DNA from: Cheiracanthium punctorium
Taxonomy: Eukaryota; Arthropoda; Arachnida; Araneae; Cheiracanthiidae
NCBI GenBank assembly: GCA_038373885.1
Contig: JAWZYV010011608.1
Location: forward strand, 124,001 to 188,000
DNA: 64,000 nucleotides
Reading direction: 5' to 3'
Below the pieces are notes generated by a model that did no database searches, was not told where the DNA came from, and saw nothing but the letters and a program-made list of their open reading frames with translations. Shown here piece by piece: positions 45,560 to 58,439 of the stretch. The position numbers were made by a program, and so were the translations under genes. Position 1 is the stretch's first letter. Every line of letters begins with the position of its first letter.

Positions 45560-48500
45560 GCATTTAAATTCCGACTGTGCATTCTCGAGTGAAAGTTGTT
45601 TGTTTGGATGCATACTATCGCCTCTTAAAGTTTTTCCCATGTTTTATGAAAGACCCTGTATGTCCCTAGTTTTTATGCATCGACGCACGTACGAATGTAA
45701 AGAATGCAAAGGGTAAGAATTTACGAATACATAGTATTGCATGCAAAACTTCCTAAACAATCGTCTGCTCCTCCTAGACAAAGGACGTACGTTTTGATTT
45801 AAAATCCTTTCTGAGATTCTCCAGATAATTCATATCGCTCTAGTTGGTGTGACGCAACAAGCTGAAAGATTTGAAATAAAACCAGTCAGTCAAGGAGGTT
45901 TAACTAATGGAGTTGCCAATGTTGCACTACACAGTGCTAGGAAAGTGAAGCCTGTGCCACGCCCCCTTATCCCCCCAAAAGATTGAAGAACGCATAGAGA
46001 TGCATTGAAAAACGAGTTCCGGAAAGTGTTAATAAAAATAATTTAAGAGTTACTAACCAATTTGTTTATCCATTTTACGTTTATGGAAGGTTGTTTTCAC
46101 GTATTTACTTGTTTTTTATTGTATAATTTCAAATATATAAATTGACATGTTTTCCAATGACGATATCCAGTTCTTTGGGTATGAGGGGGCGTGGTTTTCG
46201 GCTTCAGAAACGGGGAACATGGGCTTCTCCATTAGTTGAACCTCCTTGAGTCCGGTTAAACTTTTCTTGTGGCAATAAATTAATTTTATAGAGTTCATAA
46301 GTGGAGAAAATTTTGTTAGAAGATTTTTGTGTAGGAATTTAAACTTTCCAGCATTTGACATAGAAACTCTGAGTTACTAATCTTAAATCGCTGATTATTC
46401 CAAAACTTGAACTCACCTCTGTAGCTTCTTTAACAATACTTTTAAATCCTGGAGTGAGGTGGAGAATAATGCATATATCATACGCCACTTTATAGACGAG
46501 CTGAATAAAAATGTTTTTACTTAAAAATTTCACTAAGGTTTTCTAATAATACTTAAAGGAGTTTCATATTTTCTTTCTTGGCTTTGTTAGTTTCCATACA
46601 CAAAATCCTTAATGCTTGTAGTCAACTTTTTTTATACATGGTATTTCTAAAGGTGCTAAGTCTGAAATAGAGACACGGTGCAGGAACATGTTTTGCCGTA
46701 CGTGTAGAAGGGTTTGGCATGCAGTCCAAAATAACTTTTGGCTCGAAAATAGTTTCGCAGCTCCACCCTCTTTCCGATCACCCATCGCTATTGATTTTCT
46801 AACCTTCTTTTTCCACAAGTACGCGCCCTTGCCATTCCCCCCCCCCCCACCTTCTTTTTGATTCTCTCTCATTCGTTCGATTCCTCATAGGTGGGACGTC
46901 AGTTAGAGGTTGGGCGTTAAAAATAGCTTGTTTATTTATTCCTCGATGTGGAACATTTTTTTTTTTTTTGAAGGTGGAAGAGATCTGTTTCCGTTCTTCC
47001 ATTTGATTTTTTATTTAAAAAGAATGACGGGTCTTAAATCTTCATCTGTTGGCGTCACCTGTTTGTTTGGAACATTTGATTGAATGTAGAAATCTGAACC
47101 TCTATCAGCAAGAGGTTTCGTTTTAAACTATGAAACTGGAATGATATAGTCTTTTGCAAATAAGCAAATCATTTTGTATGAATTGGTTACCTTTTCATCA
47201 TATTACTTGATAATTTTATTTTAAATGTACATAAAAGTCGATGAATCAAGGCAGAGTTTGTTTTTAATAACTGAAGTAAACGTAATTTTAGTATATAAAA
47301 GTAGTATAGGTAGAAGGTTTGGAAAAATGTCCTAGTGTCTTTGATCATATGAGTTACCACCTACGGGGTTTTGTTGATATGTTCCCCAATATTATAAGAG
47401 CTATAGGCGATGATAAAATATTATTTTAATGTCTTATTTGCTTCAACCCCTTCCTGAATATGCAGCAAGTATGCTTATGCTGTTAATTATGAGAATTAGG
47501 AACTCTAAGAGTGATTTAATAAGCAAGAAATAGAACTTTTAATCAGAAAACCTAATTATAGTGTGGAAAATTTGTCCCATCACGATAAATTTGTGTACAC
47601 GCGAACTTACTAGACTGAAACTTTCAACAAAGTTCAAACGGTTAAGGCAGATACCCATATTCATGATGGAATTATCTACTGCTAAAATGCCAGACCTTTT
47701 GGTAATAGAAGTCGCAATGGCAAAAAGAATCATCAGACGTCTTTTGAAAACGTTTTGTAATAAATTCACTCAGAAAAAGCGCTGATATCTAATCATATAG
47801 TGCGCAAAATTAACTGCCTTCTTCGAATAATTTCCTCGTCGTGTTTTATTGTTTGTTAGCACTTAGTAGGCGCGTCAACGGAAGTATCTTATTTCCGAGT
47901 CAACACAACGGAAGCAACTCAACCGTATTTAGACATAAAAGTTGATAATACATTTATAAGACGAAGTATAGATTTTTGATTGTGGTACCATGGTTTTTAT
48001 TTATAATTTCCTGAAAGTATGGGTACGAGTTTCTAAACATTACTTGTACTAATGGAGCACCTTGATGTCATAGTTCATAGGTTTTGAAATTTATTTTTTT
48101 TATCATAAAATTACAGAAAATTTGTGATTGTTTCACTAGCATTCGTATAGCTTGCAAATTCACAGTCGAAAGCATTATAAACATTGACACGGATTATCAA
48201 TTAATGAAAAAGTTGTGCATTTATTCAAATTGCTATTAATAATAACTTACTGAGAAATTTGTTGGAATATTCGTTAAAATATAGGGTCTATAATAGTCTT
48301 TCAAGAACTAAAAGAAAAAAAAAATCTTTCAAAATTTATATTCACACCCTGCAAAATTAAGCCAAATAAAACTCTAAGTGGTTATTTCAATTCTCCCCCT
48401 CCCCTTTATATTTCAGCTCCTTGTAACAACTCAAAAAGGCTATTATTACATGTACAAAAATCATTGAAAAATAACTTTTAACTCTCAGTAAAACGGAAAA

Positions 48501-48585
48501 GAAATTTTTTATATCAAGGGGAATGGTAGTAGATTTTGTTATAGTAATGAAGCATGAAGATATACTATACCGAAAGATTCCTTGT
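45560..48585. other. Gene-free upstream DNA
   Basis: Open frames here are short and of biased composition, and no protein family is recognised. The stretch includes a C-run at 46839-46849 and a T-run at 46957-46969. Confidence 0.5.
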
Positions 48586-48587
48586 TA

Positions 48588-48685
48588 GCCACGACCCGAC
48601 CAGTGGCCAAGCGCACAGCGCTCTCAACTGGGTGACAAAAAGTGCCTTTTAACACCCAGGTCGCGTCCGCTGACCTACCCATTCA
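48588..48685 (+). repeat. Possible tRNA-derived SINE head
   Basis: GTGGCCAAGCGCACAGCG, then CTCAACTGGGTGAC, resembles an A-box with a D-arm, and CAGGTCGCGTCC downstream resembles a B-box (GGTTCGAnTCC). The spacing is like that of a tRNA gene, but the acceptor stem does not pair convincingly. It is therefore read as a SINE or tRNA pseudogene fragment. Confidence 0.3.
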
Positions 48686-48689
48686 AAGT

Positions 48690-51195
48690 TTTCCGTCGTT
48701 TTCTCCGAAACGAAATGTAAATTGCGGCTACGGCCTCATAGAGCGAATAAATAACTAATTAAAATTTTAATAACATTAATTTCTTATCGCACTGCATCCT
48801 AATACCACGTGATTACCAAGTTCAAAAGAAACAAGTTTTAAATAAAATGAAATTTGTCATTTATGACAAACAGTCATAAAATATTATCAAATCGTTCTGT
48901 ACATTGCATGTGTATCCTTAAGACAACTATCGAGTGATTAGCTAATTTTATGGTCAAAGGCAATAGAATGTTTGGCACTTTTCGAGATCTCAAAACATTT
49001 TAGGGGTGAAATTGCTACGAGACTCGATTTTTTAACTGCGAGATTTATTTTACAGGAAAATCCCATAAAAAAGGGAATCTTTTTTATGGGATTGATTTGT
49101 AACGGAAATATGAAAGGAAACATGATGCATGAATGATTTTTTTAATCCCAAAACCTTGTATTCATAAAAACCTTTTAAAAATAATTAATACAATAAAATA
49201 AAATAATGATAACTTATTTGAGTAATCTAACAAAATGCAAATTTACTTTTGAAAACAACATTTTGAAAAAAGAAGAAAACATGCAATCGTGACAGCTTTA
49301 TCGATTGAACATGACTGGGGGCGAAGGGGGAATCCAAATACCAGCCTGATTGACGCTTCGTGTCACTTACAAATTTATAAGTTTTTGCCCTTTTTTCAAA
49401 ACAGGTTTTCGAGATAGCGCGAAATTTTGTTTTACAATGAAAGTCATCTATTTTTCCTGCGAACAAAGAGCGAATGAAATGCGTAAAATCGAACTTGCCC
49501 AATTTAACTGATTAATTCACTCTTTTTCAAAATTCTATTTTCAAAAGCCCACGCACATTCATCTTCATTATTCTTGTCAATTTGCAAGCTACAGAATTAC
49601 CTAGCGCTCAGTTTACCCATGCTGATAAAATAAAAATTGTCGATGAAATCGATTTTTATCATGATACTGAAAAGATTGAAATAAGATTTACCTTGAAGTA
49701 AGTGTCTTAATTTTTAGAAAAAGCTATTTGTTCGTTTGTCAAAATTTCTTATTGAAACGTTTCATTTATTTGATTGAATCCAGAACTGGTTGCATCCGGT
49801 TTACAAGGGTACTTTTTTTTAGGACGCATTCAGAAAAATCAGATATTTTTGTGGGAACAAGGCCAGGACAGTTTCCAAATACAGTGCTGCACGTTCCTGA
49901 GCTAGTGTCTGTAAACGCAGCTACTCAGATATTCTGATATCGCATCTATATTATAAATAAATTTCCAATCCGATATCTGTTTTCGGATGCACGTTTTAAC
50001 GTCACATTTTGGTTGCGGTATGTCGTACACGCCTGAGATAAAGCCTTTTATCTAATCGTCATATCTAATCTTACTTTTTATTTTTAGATTTGCTTTAAGT
50101 GAATGAAAGTTTTTTAGATAAGAAATATTTTTTTTTCCTTGGATAGGACCATAAAAGTTTTATGTAAAATCAAAACCTCCTTAAAAATACTTTTTGTTTT
50201 AAAGATGTTGAGTGTGAAATTAATTGAAAGGAATGAATGTAAAATGATTATACGATGGTTTTTTTTTTTTTTTTTAAATTATTTGAGGGTGAGCTTGTAG
50301 GCTAGCAAGTTTATCAATTTTATCAATATTTCAATGCGGTTAATTACTTATTTAGGAAGTATTTATGTGAAACTCAATTGTTCAGAATGCAATTTAAAAT
50401 GCTTTTCAAAATATTTTAGTATGACTACAAATAATAAACGAGTCATTCTTAAATATTTTTACAAAATCACGTCTCTTGTTTTTAATGAAATTCTTTTTAC
50501 TTTCCTTTTTTTTTTAAATTGTCTGGAAACAGAGCGGACATTTTTCTTCTTGTAAAGTTAAAAAAACAGTTTTGGGTAGTTTTCTCCAGATGTAACGTGA
50601 ATACGCGTGAGAAGCCCTTGAAAAATCTTCCGCCAAGGCACCCCTCCTTAAGCAGATAGCCCTCTGATAGCTTTGAGTTAATACACAATACAATGAGCCA
50701 AAATCGAAAACCATTTTTTCTTATCGTTTTTAGTTTCGGTTAATTTTTATTCAGCGATAACTGCTACGTAGAATAACATTGATTTTTTTTTCAATAAGTT
50801 TTAGAAACAATTGATAAAATGACAAAGTGTTTTCGCCTTTGTTGGTCTTTTTATTTATTTTCTAATTTTTTCCTTGATAGAGAAATTAGTTTAGAGTTCC
50901 ATTTATCAAGATTTACATGTGTATTATTTTTATGTAGATATATCTATTGAGTGAAACTAAATTAGGTAATGAAATGGTAAAATGATTTATTTATAAAATT
51001 ACACCTACAGATTCGTTGGATTCCAATACTTTTAAATCGATTCACTGTTCAATTTAGAGAACCAAATAGAAACGTCAACATCAAAAATATTTTTGGTTTA
51101 ATATCTTGAGATAGAATACCAAAAATGTTCCTGAATGAACCGTACCAGACTACATATTTTTAACATTTTCCGAACAACTTGAAAAATGTTATTAT
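48690..51195. other. Gene-free upstream DNA
   Basis: It is AT-rich with T-runs near 50261 and 50505. No exon, MITE end or tandem array is recognised on either strand. Confidence 0.45.
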
Positions 51196-51199
51196 GAAA

Positions 51200-51645
51200 A
51201 ATACTTCGGTTTGTTTGTCTGTCTGTTCATAATCTGATTACGAAATTTATTTATTGTATTTGTATGTACTGTACCATGTACCCTATTTAAAATGGCCCAT
51301 GTAGCATTCATAGTTCTTTTACAAAAGAACCCAGAAGAATTACATTTTACAGACAGTCATTGTTTAAAGCGTGTTTTTGAGACGCTCATCAATTTCAAAC
51401 AAAACAAAACAAATATATAATTGGTAAAAATTATAAAATAATGCTGTACATGAAAAATAGTATATGTAGCATTTATAGCTCTAGGAGAACTCAAAAACGA
51501 AAAAAAAAGAATCCCTGTACATTATCATCTAAGACAATTTAGAGACACCACTGACCATGGCAACATATCGGTAAATTTGGCACAAGGAAAGACTGCTGAA
51601 TTCGAAAGTGTTCTATAATCAATGTGCTTGGCGTGATTTGTCCTA
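51200..51645. repeat. Dispersed repeat, copy B
   Basis: It starts 'tttgtttgtctgtctgttcat' and continues 'ccatgtaccctatttaaaatgg' and 'gcattcatagttcttttaca', parallel to 40905-41060. The part 51560-51645 parallels 41555-41640. It is diverged from copy A and its class is unknown. Confidence 0.5.
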
Positions 51646-52250
51646 TTTAAAAATGTTTCGATTATTTTGTTCTACTGCCACATCGATTCAATAAAAGATC
51701 TAACTGAAACATGCGAAGAAAGCTAAAATATGATGGCATGCTAACCAAATTACTTACTATGCCTAAACGAAAACTTAATTGATAGTCTGAACGCCTCTGT
51801 GTTTTTCTACTGAATTTATGGAGTATAAATGACGCAATCCGCAGAATACAGAGGGAAAAAATATTTTCATATTCTTCCGACACGTAGTTTATAGTCCGAC
51901 GCTTTAAAATGTATGCGTGACATGATTGGGTCGACAAACTTACGTCACAAAAGATTTTACAATGAAAACGAGAGGGGGAGAGAAAAGAGTCAATTTTTGT
52001 TTTTCATATTCGTTTCCGCTTCCGATAATTCATTAATTTATTTTTCATTTTTTTGAGCTGAACATGCGTGACTCCTTCCATTTGCGTACAAAAATTTCTA
52101 GAAGCAGCAATACAGTTGCTCAGTTTGTCCTTGAATATGTGAGATATGGAACTTGGGCATTTCACAAGGCACGTTTTTTAAAGGCAGGCAACCTCCAGGA
52201 GGCCAAAATTCAGGAGCGGCATTTCGGCTATCACTGTGAAAAAAAATATT

Positions 52251-52276
52251 GATTCGTTAACTCCCGTTAACGAATC
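52251..52276. repeat. Perfect 11-bp palindrome with direct copies
   Basis: GATTCGTTAAC, the spacer TCCC and GTTAACGAATC form a perfect inverted repeat. Another 'ctcccgttaacgattcgtta' follows at about 52281-52300. It may mark the edge of an unrecognised element. Confidence 0.7.
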
Positions 52277-53122
52277 AAGTCTCCCGTTAACGATTCGTTA
52301 ATTAAAAGGAATTTATACCTGTTGATTTTTATCTTTCGCTAAAAATTTACCATTTGGATTGCTCCAGGCAGCATTTTAGCTCGAATTCGTAAAATAATTG
52401 GTTTTTCTTTTCTAAACAAACAAGTGGACGGCATTTCACATTTTTGTCCGGGACGGTAAAGCTGCTTGAATACCAATGTTTCCCACTCATTTAAAGTTCT
52501 TACGACTTAGGGATTTTTAAAAGTGCCTACACCCTGTTTACCTACCCTGAAACTTAATTAGTGAAAAGTGCCTACACCTTAGGGATTTCGCACTTGAACT
52601 TAAAGAGATTGGGAGACAGGGAAAGTTTCAGCCATGAAACTTTTTGGGAAGGGATTTTTAGATACATATGTTTTAGCCTTTTATTAAATGTTCCAGAGTT
52701 CCCTTTTTGTAAGACATGAATATTTTTTAACATTTTGAATTGTTAGGCATATCTCACTAGGGAAACTTAAATGTTTCTAACTGTGCAGTCTCCATTGAAC
52801 TTGTATCAGGTGCGTAGTATTCTATAAAAGAAAATAATTTTGTTATTCGAGAACAAAAATTGACATTTTTATACCGTATTTTCCGGTAATAACGCCGCGG
52901 CGTTAAACAACATTTTTCTTTTTCGGAAACAAAAATGCGGCCAATAACTGGGTGCGGCTTGTAAGTAGTTCCAAAGTTACAGCTGATCATTTAACCCCCC
53001 TCCAAAAAAATAACCTTAAATCTGGTTAAGGAACAAAATAATCCATAATCTTTTTCCGTTCCTATAAAAGTCTCGCATGGCGAAAACCCATCACGGTGTT
53101 TACGTAAAGTAACATTTTTCAG

Positions 53123-53391
53123 GAACAAAAAACAGTACTTTGCGAGTGGATTTTGGACTCCTGGAATAAAATTCCGAATGGTATGGTAGAGAGAGCCTTT
53201 CAAAAAGCCGAAATTATCGATTTTTCACAAAATAGTGCTAATGGGATTCCTGCAATTTCTAGTATGTCTTCCGATGATGAAAACGGTTCAGATGTTGATG
53301 AACTTTTGCCATCTGAACACTTAAAAATGTTCCAGACTGACACTGAGGACGAGGATTTTGACGGATTTTCTGAAGTAGAAAACAGTCTGTA

Positions 53392-53392
<1 letters not shown>
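53123..53392 (+). pseudogene. pogo-like transposase C-terminal exon
   Basis: After an acceptor (acatttttcag) the frame gives 89 residues, starting EQKTVLCEWILDSWNKIPNG and containing MVERAFQKAEI. It then runs into an acidic tail (SSDDENGSDVDELLP, TDTEDEDFDGFSEVE) and stops at 53390. The W(I/V)..(A/S)W..I....(I/V)..(S/A)F.K pattern is the end of the DDE domain region in jerky/Tigger/pogo proteins, and the acidic tail is also typical. The catalytic part is absent, so it is a remnant. Confidence 0.6.

Positions 53393-53468
<76 letters not shown>
53393..53468. repeat. TA dinucleotide microsatellite
   Basis: About 38 uninterrupted TA units begin directly after the stop codon of the transposase remnant. 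Confidence 0.95.
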
Positions 53469-53472
<4 letters not shown>

Positions 53473-54639
53473 CATATGTATATTCTAAAAATAGATAAAT
53501 AAATTGTGCTAATAATGACGCATCGACAAACATCGTAAATTTATATATTACATGGTAAGTTATTTTAATTATAATTGTTTAATTTTATGTGTACTACTTT
53601 ATAGTATTTCCTAAAATAACACATCTAAACTTGATAAGTTTGAGTCTATAATACTTTTTAAAAAAGTGCGTCGTTATTCTCGGTGCGGCGTTAAACTAGT
53701 TCTTTAAATAGAAATAATTATCTATTTGCGGCGTTATACACGGTGCGGCGTTATTACCGGAAAATACGGCAAGTATTAATTCCGTTATCTGTAAACAATC
53801 AAACTTCAAAAAATGGTATATTTGGTCTATACTAATCCCTATCGACGCAACTAGAATTTGTATTTACCTAAAGATAGACTTACAACGTGAAAAAAGGGTT
53901 ATCTATTTTCTTGCATAGTACCTGTAAGATTTATAAAGTAATTTTCATAACTTTAGTAGTTTTCATCATTATTGTAATCATTTCAATCAAAAATATTCTA
54001 TATAGTAATCATTTCTTAAAAATTGTTAGCAGCTGCAAACCACATTCCAAAGAGAATTGTTTTGACATTTATCGACATTTTTAAATTTGCATTTTTCTGG
54101 AATACAAGTATTTTTTTTCTTAAACTTCCTCGACAACAGTAAATTTCAACGATTTCTATAGAGCTTCATGCGCTGTGTATACTGTATAGTGATGCACCGG
54201 ATAATCATTCGCGCTTATATTGATAATAATTATTTTAAGCATAATTTGTTGGATAAAATATTAAAATAATTCTGTTTTTTAAACATTGCTCACTATATTT
54301 TATAGTTATCACTATATTTTTAAACATACTTATATAACCCTTGAAAAAATTAAATTAATTCCTTTAGAAATCTTTTTCTGGACTTTTGTGATGGCTTTTA
54401 AATGCATCTTTAATAGACGACCCTGAATTAAAAAAAAAAAAATCTTTCATTTACGAAATTTTATATGCAGCTTAACTCAAAGCTTTACCAGACTATTCGA
54501 ACCTCCATTAAAATATTGACTAATCTCATCACTGCCGATCTTAAAAATAATTTCCTCTTGAATGACCTGCTATCTTTAGATCCGGAATAAACACTGCACC
54601 TCTCCTGATTTAATTTCTTTATTTTCTTTTCCCGAATCC

Positions 54640-54850
54640 TACTTACGTCCTGGAATAGAAAATCCAGGTATTTTCAGCTGGGCCGTGACGTCATGATCAT
54701 GACGATGCCTATGTGTCGTCACCGCCCAGGTGATCGGGCCAGTGACGTCATGCTAGGTCATCTCCGAGGAAACAGTGACGCAGGGCAAAGTATCCATTGA
54801 TTAATCGAACGTGGTCACGTGATTTGAATAAGTGTACTGGGATGGGTGGA
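54640..54850. promoter_or_regulatory. Upstream island with two perfect CREs
   Basis: TGACGTCA occurs at 54686-54693 and at 54743-54750, both followed by TG. ATGACGATG, an AGGTCA-type half-site (GCTAGGTCA, about 54752-54760) and GTCACGTGA (about 54813-54821) lie close by. The island is GC-richer than its surroundings and lies about 19 kb upstream of the NR4A start. It is a candidate distal enhancer. Confidence 0.5.
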
Positions 54851-55676
54851 TGCCTGTTACCAGGTTTATGTTTCCGTAAGCGTTTCGATTCGGATGTATG
54901 GGTGCATGTGCCTAGGGTGGAGCACCTTCACCAGAAACGATTACTCGAAGGAATTGAATGCAAGTGTATGGTGTGACAAGGGAAAGGGGGAAGGTACTCC
55001 TGATATAAATATATGCATATGCATGTACGTAGTACAAAATATCTAGATTCACATTAAACTGTATTTTCACACATGCATAAAACAACTAATTAACCTGTAC
55101 AAATCACTTTGCTCCAATAATATTATTTGTTCGTATTAACAATTTCAGTTATAAATTAATTACTAATAGCTGCAATAAACTGAGGACTGAATGGAAACTA
55201 GGTATTATAATAATATTTTTATGGTTATTGAAGATAAGAAAAACATACGCAAAGTAAACTTAAAATTCCTTAGTAATTTATTATTTGAAGGTTCTTTGAA
55301 GCAGCTGTGCAATGTCTCAAATTATGAAATATCTTAGTATTCCCTGCTTTTTATTTTATTTTGTTTTAATCTTAAAAACTCACTTTTTAAAAAATAAAGT
55401 ACTTATGCGCTTATCGAATACCGTAATCATTATTTAGCCGTCAAGTTAAACCATTTATGAATCAAATTACGTTAAGAAAATAACTTTTTTACGCCCTAAT
55501 TGCTGTGCAGTGAAATAAAATGGCTAAGAAATTGTGTCAAAGTATGATGCATTGAAGTTTTTCTTAGGGTGCTTATTTGTAGATAAATTTTTAAAGGTGG
55601 TTTATTTAATTTTTACAATCAGACTTTTTGCGTTTGGATTTTGAAAGTTAGTAAAATATTTATTTTTACTGTTATT

Positions 55677-55853
55677 CAGAGGCGTAGCCAAGGGGGGGGG
55701 GTTAGGGGGGTCATAACCCCCCCCATGGGGAATTTTTTGCCATACAAAATGTATATTCATATTCTTCACTACATTATCACACCCACGTATGCATATATAT
55801 GAGTTGTAGTAGTCGTAACCCCCCCCCATGAAAAATTTCTGGCTACGCCCCTG
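55677..55853. mobile_element. hAT MITE (GGCGTAGCC type) with 8-bp duplication
   Basis: The ends are CAGAGGCGTAGCCA and TGGCTACGCCCCTG, inverted copies with one mismatch. CTGTTATT flanks both sides exactly (55669-55676 and 55854-55861). The 177-bp element carries poly-G/poly-C stretches near each end (55690-55698, 55820-55828). This wording is widespread among animal hAT MITEs. Confidence 0.88.
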
Positions 55854-55994
55854 CTGTTATTATATTCATTTCTTTATGATACTATTAACAGTATCAACAA
55901 ATTTTACTTTTATGACAAACAATAAATAAATAAATAAAATCACTTAGTCAGGTATTGTTTTACAGCTGTCCCTAAAGCAATTTGAATAATCTCC

Positions 55995-56800
55995 AGAATT
56001 TACCTGTAGAACGGTTTTCCCTGCCCATATTGAATGCTTGCAGTCAAATCAGTTTGCTGGAATACGGAAAACCAGCATTTTTGTATAAATAAGTAGTTTA
56101 TGAGCAATTTTTTGTCGCTATAATCATGATTATCGAACAATAACATTAGCGATAGACAGAAAGAAATCAAATTAAAATAACAATTGTTTATTCTTGAAAG
56201 TGATTTAAACATAGCTGTATCATCGTATCGAGTTATCGTACATGCAGCTGCTTACTCCAGTGCTAACCTGTAGATCCGTTTTCCCTGCCCATATTGAATG
56301 CTTGCAGTCAAAACGTTTTTCTTGTTTGCAATTTCAAAACCTACTAATTTTAAATATACAAATATTGCAAAAGTGGTATTCTTTGCATTTTGTGCTATAA
56401 GCATTATTTCACTACCGGATAGTAACAGTTATAACAAAGCAAACTACCCAGCTTAAAAAAGAATAATGCTTTACTCTAATGTTTTAAAAGTAGCATGTTA
56501 TCGTACATGCTGCAGATGCTTACTCTAGTGCTAACCTGTAGATGGGTTTTTCCTGCCGATGTTGAATGCTTGCAGTCAAATCAGTTTTGTTTCAATCTTC
56601 AAAACCCACTCATACAAATATTATGTACGTGAATCCATTAAATTGCTGTATTCACTATTTTACTACAAAGTAGTAACAACTATAACACTAAATATATCAG
56701 ATTAAAGAAAGATAATATTTTACATTACTTTTTCCCTATCCTTATCGAATGTTTGCAGTCAAATCAGATTTTGCATGCATATTAAAACCCTTATTTTAAA
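55995..56800. repeat. Tandem array, unit about 265 bp, about three to four copies
   Basis: The block 'acctgtag...ggttttccctgcccatattgaatgcttgcagtcaaa' occurs at about 56003, 56269 and 56534, and a worn copy ('ttttccctatccttatcgaatgtttgcagtcaaatcag') lies at about 56729. Spacing is 265, 265 and roughly 195 bp. The preceding phrase 'atcgtacatgc...gcttactc(c/t)agtgcta' also recurs at about 56235 and 56500. No coding capacity is seen. Confidence 0.75.
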
Positions 56801-58435
56801 TTTACATTTAAAAATTAGGTTAATGTTAGGGTTAATGTCTGCTTGTAAAATAATTTGTAACTGCTTATTTTAAAAACATTTTTGTAAATAATTTTTAATT
56901 CGAAAAATTTAACTTTCGAATTTACAATACCAGATGTTTAATAAGTCATTTTTAGGGCCATCAGAAGCATAAATGGAAATTGATCTTCATTTACAACATT
57001 TAAAAGATCAAATAATAGCCATGTTAATTGCCGAGATAAACTTAAAATATACGCTTATTTTGTGCTCACAAGTTAACTATCAAATACATAAATAATTTAC
57101 TACAATTTTTATTATTCAATTTAACATTTTAATGAAAAAAATCATTAATTTATGAAATAGATTAGGTTTTATTCAGTTTCAAGAAATGAAATGATACCAT
57201 TACTTATAAAAGTTTAATTTTTTTTTAAATCTGAGCATCTCACTATTCAGATGCAAAATTTTGTTTACGAAAAATTTAAAAAATCAAATATCTTGCAGAG
57301 ATATTCACCTGAATATAAATCTGTGTGGGTATAGGGATAATGAAACATTAAGTAGAGTAAACACGAACAGAAATAGTATCTATTTTAATGAATTTAGTTT
57401 TTGTTCGTAAACATTTTTACAGTTTAAACTTGCATATAAACGCACTCATTTTAATGTAGTACATACATGTAAGTATATTTGTCTGCGAAGATTATGATAA
57501 ACTGAAACTGATAATTTTTCTTTTTCCAGCCGATCAAATAAGCCAACTAACATTTTATGGTTAAAATATGAGTGAGTAGTATTCTAATATTGATGTGCTT
57601 ATTTTATGATTAGCTTGTTATTGGGTTTTATGTATCTGCCGATCATTAAAATACTTCTAATAAATTTTTGAAGAATATTAAAAATCTGCTTAATCCATAT
57701 AGAAAGGGTTTTAGAACTTTTAAGAAAGGCAGAATGAAATAGAAGACTCAAACTCGTATAGAAAAGTGGAGGTGCAACCTTTGTCTTCAAGCATTAGTTA
57801 ATAAGCATGTGAAAAGAGTAAACTGCCTGTAAAATTTTCTAATTAGGTTGAAAAAACAATGAATTTGTTCTCCAAAAATGACATCACTCAAAAGAAAATA
57901 CAATTCCTAGAATATGAAGTTTAGTTTAATAACTTCTGGGGGTAAAATTTATTTATTTATATATTTATTGCATCTTTGAAATGTGATTGATGTTCAAATA
58001 TTTTTTAAAGTGTTTATTAACTGTTCGTTACGATAAAAATTTAGATTCCCTTTTTTCATTCGATTTCATGAAACCATGGTGCATCAGGACTCTCTTAGAA
58101 GTTTTGGATTACCCTGTATATTTAGATTCACGTATTTTTAATGGAACATCCTCAACTAAAGAAACATTAATTGTGATCAATTGATGATTCTAAGAATAAG
58201 TAGAATTTAGTAGTTCATCAATATTCTTACTATTAATAATATTATATTTTTATGTGAAATACTGCTTATTATGTATTTTGGAATAAAGCATGTTAATTCC
58301 CCCTTTAGCGTGCATACTCGTTTGTACGTATATGTTTGCAGTTAAGGGCATAACGGTTAACTGACAACATCATCTCATTATGAAGGAGATTTGAAAGACT
58401 TCTCCTAAGAGAGAACTAGCTTCCAGACTTCATGC
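56801..58435. other. AT-rich gene-free DNA
   Basis: Only short open frames occur, with no recognised family, and no transposon ends are seen. Confidence 0.45.
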
Positions 58436-58439
58436 TTTA

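Larger units (their letters stand above)
52874..53769 (+). mobile_element. pogo/Tigger-like element, internally deleted
   Basis: The ends are CCGTATTTTCCGGTAATAAC(GCCGC) and its inverted copy ending GTTATTACCGGAAAATACGG, about 25 bp each and essentially perfect. GCGGCGTTA recurs in the subterminal regions (near 52916, 53690, 53729 and 53745). Left of the element lies TA, but the right side reads CA. At 896 bp, with a C-terminal transposase exon inside, it is a shortened copy of a Tc1/mariner-superfamily element of the pogo/Tigger kind. Confidence 0.75.

Noticed and set aside
52064..52252. 62-codon plus-strand frame
   Set aside because: No recognised domain; it ends in an A-run beside a palindrome and looks like repeat DNA.
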